From: Onstottus_A sp049273835
GTDB lineage: Bacteria; Acidobacteriota; Blastocatellia; UBA7656
NCBI GenBank assembly: GCA_049273835.1
Contig: JBASRM010000218.1
Coordinates: 1 to 11,599, forward strand
Length of the DNA stretch: 11,599 nt
Direction of reading: 5' to 3'
Part shown: piece after piece, positions 6,739 to 11,599 of the stretch
Layout: the number at the start of each line of letters is the position of its first letter
How positions within the stretch are numbered: position 1 is the stretch's first letter
Notes under the pieces: generated by a model
What the model saw: the letters and a program-made list of their open reading frames with translations, nothing else
Database searches by the model: none
What the model was told of the DNA's origin: nothing
Position numbers and translations under genes: made by a program

Positions 6739-7641
6739 TCAGGCTTCGCTTTTTTCGATCGCGGGCGTCTCAGTGCTCGGATGGCTGAGCCGGTGAGACG
6801 CGTTGAACAGATGATCGCGATGAAGCAGCGCGGTGAACTGCGCGCCGAATAGCATTATCACGCTCGACAGATAAACCCATGTCAGCAACGCGACCCCCGC
6901 GCCTATCGAGCCGTACAACAAATCGTAGTGAAAATATGGCAACAAAAATGCGAAGCCGAACTTCGCTGCTTCCCACAAAGCGCCTGCCAGCACCGCGCCC
7001 GGAAGCGCTTCCGTAAAAGGCACGTGCGTGTTGGGCAGGAGCTTGTAGAGCACGGTGAATAAGATTATCGTGACCGCCACGCTTGCCAAAATAAAAATGG
7101 ATTGCCACGCAAGTCCCGAAAGCTCGACAAGCCACGCCCCCAGTCTCAACGGGATCCTGTCGGCGGCCGCGCGCAGACCAGTGACGAAGGCTGTAAACAG
7201 TGCAGAGGCTGCGAGAAGCGCCCACACCATGGTCATCACCAGGATGTTGACCGCGCGTCCGCGCAGGAACGATCGCGGGTAGGTTCCCCAGATGCGGTTC
7301 AGCGCTTTCTCAATCACCGTGAACATCCACGAAGCAGCCCACAACGTGACGAACAAACAACTCACGATGATGCCGGTAGAGATCGTGGAGATCGACTCGA
7401 GATTCTTACTGACGAACGCCTGGGCCCCTGGCAAGAACGCGAGCACCTGTCCAATGAGATATTTTTCGACCGTTCGTTGCCCGATCAGACGACTACCTAT
7501 CGTGAGCAGGACCAGGAGCGTGGGAAACAGGGCGAGCATCGAGAAATACGAAACCGCGGCCGCCGCAGTCGTCAGGTCATTGTCCATGAACGACATGAAA
7601 CTGCGAATGACGATCCGTGGTCTGTGAGCTTTCGCTTGCAT
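6739..7641 (-). CDS. YihY/BrkB family inner-membrane protein
   Basis: A 300-aa polytopic membrane protein with about six hydrophobic helices (roughly 31-50, 88-110, 133-155, 178-201, 211-235, 245-270). Family hallmarks are AAAVSYFSMLALFPTLLVLL (27-46), YKLLPN (199-204) followed by FTEALPGAVLAGALWEAAKF (209-228), and YGSIGAGVALLTWVYLSSVI (243-262). The family was once taken for ribonuclease BN, an assignment later shown wrong. Its molecular role is unsettled, with envelope and transport functions proposed. The C-terminal 30 residues are hydrophilic and presumably cytoplasmic. The start is ATG 7641 with only a weak GGAAA ahead, 26 nt downstream of a TAAAAT box. It is divergent from the FAD oxidase gene and probably the first gene of a unit that continues into the peptidase. 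Confidence 0.9.
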   Translation of the reverse strand: MQAKAHRPRIVIRSFMSFMDNDLTTAAAAVSYFSMLALFPTLLVLLTIGSRLIGQRTVEKYLIGQVLAFLPGAQAFVSKNLESISTISTGIIVSCLFVTLWAASWMFTVIEKALNRIWGTYPRSFLRGRAVNILVMTMVWALLAASALFTAFVTGLRAAADRIPLRLGAWLVELSGLAWQSIFILASVAVTIILFTVLYKLLPNTHVPFTEALPGAVLAGALWEAAKFGFAFLLPYFHYDLLYGSIGAGVALLTWVYLSSVIMLFGAQFTALLHRDHLFNASHRLSHPSTETPAIEKSEA

Positions 7642-7667
7642 CGGTTTCCGATAAATCTCTCAAGCTG

Positions 7668-7696
7668 ATTTTAGGTGCTCACCGAGGAAAGGTCTA
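7668..7696 (-). promoter_or_regulatory. Candidate sigma-70-type promoter of the YihY gene
   Basis: On the minus strand, TAGACC (7696-7691, 4 of 6 matches to TTGACA) and TAAAAT (7673-7668) are separated by 17 bp. Transcription would start about 20 nt before ATG 7641. It lies in the 189-bp divergent region shared with the oxidase gene, back to back with that gene's own -10 box and separated from it by a heptad repeat array. Confidence 0.45.
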
Positions 7697-7711
7697 TGCG
7701 ACGAATCAACC

Positions 7712-7802
7712 AGGGTTCAGGGTTCAGAGTTCTGAAACCACCAACCAGAAACCAGAAACTAGGACCCCGAACCCCGACGCCTGAACCCGGAACCCGGAAC
7801 CC
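7712..7802. repeat. Heptanucleotide-phased inverted repeat array (13 heptads)
   Basis: These 91 bp divide exactly into 13 consecutive 7-mers. The first three are AGGGTTC, AGGGTTC and AGAGTTC. From 7733 the strand sense flips, giving TGAAACC, ACCAACC, AGAAACC, AGAAACT, AGGACCC, CGAACCC, CGACGCC, TGAACCC, GGAACCC and GGAACCC. Because (A)GGGTTC and GAACCC are reverse complements, the array can fold as a long imperfect hairpin. It fills the divergent gap between YihY and the oxidase. An open reading of it upstream of the oxidase is low-complexity and not a real N-terminus. Confidence 0.75.
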
Positions 7803-7816
7803 AATGCTTGTTGTGT

Positions 7817-7822
7817 TAAAAT
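7817..7822 (+). promoter_or_regulatory. Candidate -10 box of the FAD oxidase gene, leaderless geometry
   Basis: TAAAAT ends 8 nt before ATG 7831, and no Shine-Dalgarno lies between. A start site 7-9 nt downstream of the box would coincide with the start codon, giving a leaderless mRNA. The spacing is the same as for the small gene at 3463. No convincing -35 hexamer is seen; that position falls inside the heptad array. Confidence 0.4.
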
Positions 7823-7830
7823 CCGCCGCG

Positions 7831-8994
7831 ATGCGGAAGTTCGATGTGGCCATCGTTGGAGCGGGCGTGATGGGTGCGGCGGCCGCCTGTGAGCTCGCTC
7901 GACAGGGGGCGAGGGTCGCACTTTTGGATCAAGCCACTCTCCCCAATCCGCGAGCCGCTTCAATAGATCACTCCAAGGTATTCAGATTCGCCTACCCTGA
8001 CCAGCTCTATGTGAAGCTCGCGGTAGATGCGCTCGAACGGTGGCGCGAGCTTGAATCGCAGACCGGCCGGCGACTCCTTACTCAAACCGGAGCGCTGCTG
8101 ATTGGAAAACGCCAGCCTTCCTTTGCGTCGGAGTGCTATGAAGCGCTTCGCGCGCAGGGCCAGAGTGTCGATTGGCTCAACATCGACGACATCGCTACTC
8201 AGTTTCCACAGTTCAACGGCGCAGCGTTCTCGTTCGGAGTTTACGATCCAAGCGGCGCGATATTGCACGCTGACACCGCCGTGCGCGCGTTGATAGATCT
8301 TGCGAAGCAACGCGCCGTGAACACAATCGAAGGAGCTCGAGTCAGTGCGATCAACCAGGTGGACGGTTCTCGAGTCTCGATTGTCACCGAATCCCGCGCG
8401 GACCTGGTCTGCGAGCGCGCGGTGATAGCGACGGGTCCCTGGTCTCGAAGACTCCTTCCAGTTCTCGCCGGCACTCTCACTACCACGCGCCAGGAACTGG
8501 TCTACTTCGAACCCGTTGGCGAAAGCGACGCCTCCGTCCGTTCGCGACAAAGCAGCTTCGAACCTGGAGAATTCCCGATTTTTCTTGAACTTGAAAGCGG
8601 ATTCTACGGTTTTCCGATTCATCACACAGGAGTGGTCAAAATCGCCAATCACCTCAAAGGCGCCGAGGTTGACCCGACTTCAATGGAAGACCACGTTGAC
8701 GAGCAGTTCATCGAAAGCTGTCGCGCTTTCTTTGCCGAATTCATACCGGCCCTGGAGATCGCGCGGGTGCGCGAGACTCGAGTGTGCATTTACAACAACA
8801 CACCCGATGACGATTTTATTATCGACTGGCACCCGCAGATGGAAAACGTGTTAATCGTCACGGGCTTCTCGGGACACGGATTCAAGTTTGGCCCGACTGT
8901 GGGACGGATAGCCGCCGATCTATTGCTCGGCGGCCGCTCGGCTTTCGGCATTGACCGCTTTCGTCTGACACGATTCAATAACAAGGAGAGGTGA
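7831..8994 (+). CDS. FAD-dependent amine oxidase, monomeric sarcosine oxidase/MTOX family
   Basis: A 387-aa DAO-superfamily flavoenzyme expected to oxidise a secondary or N-methyl/imino amino acid with O2, releasing H2O2. The FAD-binding motif VGAGVMG is at 9-15. Compared from memory with Bacillus monomeric sarcosine oxidase, the key residues are kept: Arg52 in KVFRFAY, Tyr259, the O2-activating lysine as Lys270, His274, the covalent-FAD cysteine as Cys319 in RVCIYNNTPDDDFIID, and Lys352 in GFSGHGFKFGP. Position 49 is Lys rather than Arg, so the carboxylate or flavin environment may differ and the substrate need not be sarcosine. ATG 7831 starts directly at the Rossmann strand; the longer in-frame extension runs through the heptad repeats. 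The stop overlaps the start region of the bicupin gene, which implies translational coupling and a shared pathway. Confidence 0.87.
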   Translation: MRKFDVAIVGAGVMGAAAACELARQGARVALLDQATLPNPRAASIDHSKVFRFAYPDQLYVKLAVDALERWRELESQTGRRLLTQTGALLIGKRQPSFASECYEALRAQGQSVDWLNIDDIATQFPQFNGAAFSFGVYDPSGAILHADTAVRALIDLAKQRAVNTIEGARVSAINQVDGSRVSIVTESRADLVCERAVIATGPWSRRLLPVLAGTLTTTRQELVYFEPVGESDASVRSRQSSFEPGEFPIFLELESGFYGFPIHHTGVVKIANHLKGAEVDPTSMEDHVDEQFIESCRAFFAEFIPALEIARVRETRVCIYNNTPDDDFIIDWHPQMENVLIVTGFSGHGFKFGPTVGRIAADLLLGGRSAFGIDRFRLTRFNNKER

Positions 8995-8995
8995 T
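8983..8995 (+). promoter_or_regulatory. Ribosome binding site that decides the bicupin start
   Basis: AAGGAGAGGTGAT spans the oxidase stop codon (TGA 8992-8994). Its GAGGTGAT part is a near-complete anti-Shine-Dalgarno match placed 4-5 nt before ATG 9000. A GTG at 8991 lies inside this site, so it is unlikely to be the start. Confidence 0.7.
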
Positions 8996-8999
8996 ATCG

Positions 9000-9758
9000 A
9001 TGAAATCTCTATCGGGCCGCGCGGCGGTTGTCGATCGCAGTGAAGCCACCCAGATCGAAGGCACGCGCCGGTATCGGGTGCCTATCTCTCGAGCGATGGG
9101 CGCGCGCGATATCGCGCAGTTTGTAAGCTCCTACTCGGAAGGGGTCTCTTCAGCTCGCCGCAATCCCGTCGGCGAGGAAGTGATCTATGTTATCAGCGGC
9201 GCAGGCACTTGCTACATCGACGGATATAGTTACGCCCTCGAGGCCGGCACTGCGGTCTATGTTCCACCGGGCAGCGTCTACCAGATAGAAAACCTGGACG
9301 ATCGGGGTAGAGGAGTGAGCGACCTCGAAATAGTCAGTGTATGCTGCCCCGAGGACCAGGACACAGAGGTCGGGCTGGAATCAATCATCCGCGCGCCCCA
9401 GGACACGAAGCCGTTTCGAACAGTGCGCGAGAGCGAGGTTGAAGCTATCGCAGCCGGGGATCGCTCGTTCAAGCTTCTAATCGATCAAGCTATCGGCGCG
9501 CATCGTGTGACGCAGTTCGTGGGAATCATCCCACCCGGGCGAGCGCCGATGCATCATCACACGTACGAAGAAGCAATCTACATAATCGAAGGCGAGGGTT
9601 GCGTGCACACTGAGGATGGCGACGCCGCGTTCAAAGCGGGCTCGAGTATCTATCTGCCGCGACTCGCGAGCCATTGTCTCGAGAACACAGGCTCAACCAA
9701 CATCAGATTGCTTGGTGTGTTTCATCCCTCAGGCAGTCCCGCTGCGGTGTATTCTTAA
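9000..9758 (+). CDS. Bicupin protein with one intact metal site
   Basis: A 252-aa protein of two cupin beta-barrels. The first (about 40-115) keeps the fold (EEVIYVISGAGTCYIDG and AGTAVYVPPGSVYQIEN) but has NPVGEE where the HxH motif belongs, so it should not bind metal. The second (about 170-245) has the full set: His185, His187 and Glu191 in MHHHTYEEAIYIIEGEG and His225 in LASHCLENTG, fitting HxH-x3-E-x6-G and a distal His. A Mn-, Fe- or Ni-dependent isomerase, hydrolase or decarboxylase is possible, or a metabolite sensor. (S)-ureidoglycine aminohydrolase also has only a C-terminal metal site, but the sequences are not obviously alike. The gene is coupled to the amine oxidase, so it likely acts on the same substrate or product. 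The exact reaction is unknown. Confidence 0.85.
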   Translation: MKSLSGRAAVVDRSEATQIEGTRRYRVPISRAMGARDIAQFVSSYSEGVSSARRNPVGEEVIYVISGAGTCYIDGYSYALEAGTAVYVPPGSVYQIENLDDRGRGVSDLEIVSVCCPEDQDTEVGLESIIRAPQDTKPFRTVRESEVEAIAAGDRSFKLLIDQAIGAHRVTQFVGIIPPGRAPMHHHTYEEAIYIIEGEGCVHTEDGDAAFKAGSSIYLPRLASHCLENTGSTNIRLLGVFHPSGSPAAVYS

Positions 9759-9760
9759 AT

Positions 9761-9802
9761 GGCCACCGACCGCCGGCCACCGATCACCGGCCACCGACCA
9801 CA
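9761..9802. repeat. Three 14-bp tandem repeats (heptad-phased)
   Basis: Units begin at 9761, 9775 and 9789. Each starts GGCCACC, followed by GACCGCC, GATCACC or GACCACA, so six heptamers lie in strict register. They occupy nearly all of the 49-bp gap between the convergent bicupin and ATP-grasp genes. There is no hairpin with a T-run, so no classical terminator is visible; the array may be all that separates the two stop codons. Confidence 0.7.
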
Positions 9803-9807
9803 GCCTT

Positions 9808-11010
9808 TTAGAAGGTCGGCTTTTCCAGCGGCGGCTCGGTTGCATAGAAGTCTTCATAGAAGCGGGGAAGATATCCTTCCAGCAATTGCTCGACTCGAGC
9901 CGCGTCTTGTGAAGCGACGACCAATCCTGCGTGATGAGACTTGTTCAACCGGTAAACAATCTCCGGGTCATTGTAAGCCGAGGTGTCCGGATGCGGCTGC
10001 CGCGCTAGCGAAATGATTACCCCTGCGTAGTCATCCCGGTGCGGAGGCACTCCGTAGGTGCCGTCCTCGCCGGCGATCTCGATCCGGGCCCACTCCGCCC
10101 AGAGGTTCAGACCGGTCGCGGCTTCGATCATCTCGGCGATGTTTGCGCCTCCCACGCGCGCCGCGGTCTCGAGAAAGTAGAACCTTCCGTCGGCTCGGCT
10201 GCGAATAAACTCGGTATGGGTGACGCCGCGCACCAGGCCTAGCGCGGTGATGACTTGACGGTTGAGCGAATCGAGCGCCTGCGCATCGATCGAATTGCGA
10301 GGGATTTTTTTCGTCGTGAAGATGCCCCCAAGCGAGACGTCCATCGGAGGGTGGCCGTACTTGTGAGGGACGGCGAACAGGACCTCACGCTCGAACACGA
10401 TCGAATCAACGTGATAAATATCGCCGGGCAAATACTGTTCGAGAACGTAAAAGGACTGACGGTCGCCAAGAGCGTCAAGCAACGGCCACAGCTCGTCGGA
10501 ACAGGCGAGTTTCTTAATCCCCATCGAAGCGGCTTCGGATCGAGGCTTCAGCACCCACGGCGGCGCAACGCGCGACATGAATGCGCGAAGGCGTTCATAG
10601 TTAAGAACGTGAACGAAATCCGGCACGAGTATGCCTTCGGTTCGGGCCTTTACGCGCATCGCGAGCTTGTCGCGAAAGTAGCGCGCGGTTGTATCGCCCA
10701 TGCCAGGAATGCGGAGGTGTTCGCGAAGCAGAGCCGCGGTCTCTTGATCGTATTCGTCAAGAGGGACTATGCGATCGATGTGCTGGTCGCGCGCGAGGTA
10801 GCTGACGCCTTTGACTATGTCATCACGCGAGTAGTTGTCGGGCATGTAGAAGATTTCGTCGATGGCCTCTCGGAGCCAGTTCGCGTCGCGAAGCTTTTCG
10901 ACGGTGATCAGGAGGACCCGACAGCCCTGGCGCCGGCATTCGCGCAAGAAAGCTTCGCCCTTTTCGTAGCTGGCCAGACAAAGCATAGTAGGTGTTTGCA
11001 GTTCGGCCAC
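9808..11010 (-). CDS. ATP-grasp domain protein (ligase of unknown substrate)
   Basis: A 400-aa cytosolic carboxylate-amine/thiol ligase of the ATP-grasp superfamily. The N-terminal pre-ATP-grasp domain (1-105: CLASYEKGEAFLREC, RVLLITVEKL, IVPLDEYDQE) is followed by RYFRDKLAMR (110-119). The ATP-grasp fold then has VLKPRSEAASMGI with Lys155, EQYLPGD with Glu191, THTEF with Glu267, and FLETAARVGGANI with Glu281 and Asn290 as likely metal and nucleotide ligands. I recall a conserved, uncharacterised family with the same SYEKGEAFLREC and FRDKLAMR signatures. The start is GTG 11010, since AAGGAG lies 7 nt upstream and a TATAAT box further up. It is convergent with the oxidase-bicupin pair. Dipeptide or amino-acid ligation is plausible but not shown. 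Confidence 0.87.
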   Translation of the reverse strand: MAELQTPTMLCLASYEKGEAFLRECRRQGCRVLLITVEKLRDANWLREAIDEIFYMPDNYSRDDIVKGVSYLARDQHIDRIVPLDEYDQETAALLREHLRIPGMGDTTARYFRDKLAMRVKARTEGILVPDFVHVLNYERLRAFMSRVAPPWVLKPRSEAASMGIKKLACSDELWPLLDALGDRQSFYVLEQYLPGDIYHVDSIVFEREVLFAVPHKYGHPPMDVSLGGIFTTKKIPRNSIDAQALDSLNRQVITALGLVRGVTHTEFIRSRADGRFYFLETAARVGGANIAEMIEAATGLNLWAEWARIEIAGEDGTYGVPPHRDDYAGVIISLARQPHPDTSAYNDPEIVYRLNKSHHAGLVVASQDAARVEQLLEGYLPRFYEDFYATEPPLEKPTF

Positions 11011-11034
11011 TTTTGCTCTCCTTTTAGAGGCGGA

Positions 11035-11040
11035 ATTATA
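11035..11040 (-). promoter_or_regulatory. Perfect -10 box (TATAAT) for the ATP-grasp gene
   Basis: TATAAT on the minus strand stands 24 nt before GTG 11010, giving a short leader that includes the AAGGAG site. The hexamer 17 bp upstream is TATGCA (11063-11058), only 3 of 6 matches to TTGACA. The weak -35 and the direct repeats lying over it suggest activator or repressor control. Confidence 0.6.
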
Positions 11041-11041
11041 T

Positions 11042-11063
11042 AGACTGCATATAAGACTGCATA
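11042..11063. promoter_or_regulatory. Direct repeat operator candidate in the ATP-grasp promoter
   Basis: AGACTGCATA occurs twice without mismatch, at 11042-11051 and 11054-11063, a 12-bp spacing. The repeats cover the spacer and -35 region immediately upstream of the TATAAT box. This position suits a response-regulator-type protein binding in tandem. The regulator is not in the window. Confidence 0.5.
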
Positions 11064-11090
11064 GCTTGTGCGATAGCCTGAGCCCATCTC

Positions 11091-11264
11091 GGGGTTCAGT
11101 TCATAGTTCCGGGTTCCTCGTTCAGGGTTTCAGGGTTAGGGGTTCAGGGTTAGGGGTTCAGGTTTAGGGGTTCAGGGTCAGGGGTTCAGGTTTAGGGGTT
11201 CAGGTTTAGGGGTTCAGGGTCAGGGGTTCAGGTTTAGGGGTTCAGGTTTAGGGGTTCAGGGTGA
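11091..11264. repeat. Heptad-phased G-rich tandem array with 42-bp higher-order repeat
   Basis: From 11139 to 11264 nine 14-bp units follow without a gap. Six have the ending GGTTTA (or GGGTTA in unit 1) and three GGGTCA (GGGTGA in the last), all after GGGGTTCA. The order is B B C repeated three times, a 42-bp higher-order repeat. Degenerate heptads (CAGTTCA, TAGTTCC, GGGTTCC and similar) extend it back to about 11091. Each unit is two heptamers, GGGGTTC plus AGGTTTA. The closely spaced GG-GGGG runs could form G-quadruplexes on the plus strand. It lies upstream of the ATP-grasp promoter. Confidence 0.8.
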
Positions 11265-11599
11265 GCGGCTTCGCCGCCCTCTGTGCCGAAGGGCTCTGCC
11301 CTCGGGAAGCAAGCCCTTCGACTGAGCGGCTTCGCCGCCCTCTGTGCCGAAGGGCTTTGCCCTCGGGAGCCAAGCCCCTGCGACTAAGCGGCTTCGCCGC
11401 CCTCTGTGCCGAAGGGCTCTGCCCTCGGGAGCCAAGCCCTTCGACTGAGCGGCTTCGCCGCCCTCTGTGCCGAAGGGCTCTGCCCTCGGGAAGCAAGCCC
11501 TTCGACTGAGCGGCTTCGCCGCCGTCTGTGCCGAAGGGCTCTGCCCTCGGGAAGCAAGCCCCTCCCGACTGAGCGGCTTCGCCGCCCTCTGTGCCGAAG
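11263..11599. repeat. 61-bp tandem repeat with internal hairpins, running off the window end
   Basis: Five complete units begin at 11263, 11324, 11386, 11447 and 11508, and a partial sixth at 11571, with lengths 61, 62, 61, 61 and 63. They are nearly identical; indels fall only near the unit end (AAGCCCTTCGACT versus AAGCCCCTGCGACT or AAGCCCCTCCCGACT). Each unit holds GCGGC-TTC-GCCGC (unit bases 3-15), a bulged stem around AGGGC-TCT-GCCCT (24-43) and a longer-range pair CGAAGGGCT with AGCCCTTCG (25-33 with 50-58). There are no unique spacers, so it is not CRISPR. Reading frames across it on both strands are artefacts. With the heptad array, it leaves 11041-11599 without genes. Confidence 0.88.

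Noticed and set aside
7675..7830. 52-residue N-terminal extension of the FAD oxidase
   Set aside because: It translates the heptad repeats into low-complexity sequence, and the flavin-binding fold begins right at Met 7831.
7960..8652. 230-codon minus-strand frame inside the oxidase gene
   Set aside because: It is a composition shadow opposite a well-supported enzyme, with no domain features.
11091..11264. Telomere-like sequence suggesting a linear replicon end
   Set aside because: The TTTAGGG-like heptads are one of several heptad families here, lie beside ordinary genes and continue into another repeat, so a chromosome end is not supported.
11248..11509. Open 82-aa reading frames on both strands across the 61-bp repeat, resembling a repeat protein
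   Set aside because: The frames exist because the repeat lacks stops in one phase. The unit is mostly 61 bp, not a multiple of three, so the peptide changes frame each unit; there is no start signal and both strands are equally open.
11263..11599. CRISPR array
   Set aside because: The whole 61-bp unit is conserved with no unique spacers, and no cas genes are present.

Overview
The window looks like a chromosomal segment of a moderately GC-rich, free-living Gram-negative-type bacterium. My best guess is an Acidobacteriota (Blastocatellia-like) genome. This is an inference from the protein style (S9 dipeptidyl peptidase, a conserved ATP-grasp family, a polyprenyl-phosphate sugar transferase with a soluble tail) and the intergenic repeats; no rRNA or tRNA marker is present. 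I see no phage, transposase, CRISPR array or defence cassette.

Layout. (1) 1-2846, plus strand: part of a surface-polysaccharide locus, with the C-terminal end of a GT4 glycosyltransferase, a GDP-mannose 3,5-epimerase-like enzyme, and a WecA/TagO-type undecaprenyl-phosphate sugar-1-phosphate transferase with a 170-residue cytoplasmic extension. Together they would make a nucleotide sugar, start a lipid-linked glycan and extend it. (2) 2997-4302, minus strand: an AT-richer islet of three unrecognised small genes, two of them a tightly coupled pair, with a G9 homopolymer just upstream of the third. (3) 4365-7641, minus strand: a secreted S9B dipeptidyl peptidase IV and a YihY/BrkB membrane protein. 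(4) 7831-9758, plus strand: a translationally coupled pair, an MSOX-type FAD amine oxidase with its key catalytic residues intact and a bicupin with a metal site only in its second domain. (5) 9808-11010, minus strand and convergent with the pair: an ATP-grasp ligase with a clear promoter carrying a 10-bp direct repeat. (6) 11041-11599: no gene; a heptad-phased tandem array followed directly by a 61-bp tandem repeat that runs off the window.

The most unusual feature is the repeat content. Three gene boundaries (yihY/oxidase, bicupin/ATP-grasp, and upstream of ATP-grasp) each hold an array whose repeats fall in a strict 7-bp register but differ in consensus. The last one has a 42-bp higher-order organisation. 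They resemble in style the short tandemly repeated heptanucleotides of heterocystous cyanobacteria. Two genes (3463 minus and 7831 plus) also share the same promoter geometry, a TANNNT box ending exactly 8 nt before ATG with no Shine-Dalgarno, which suggests leaderless transcripts.
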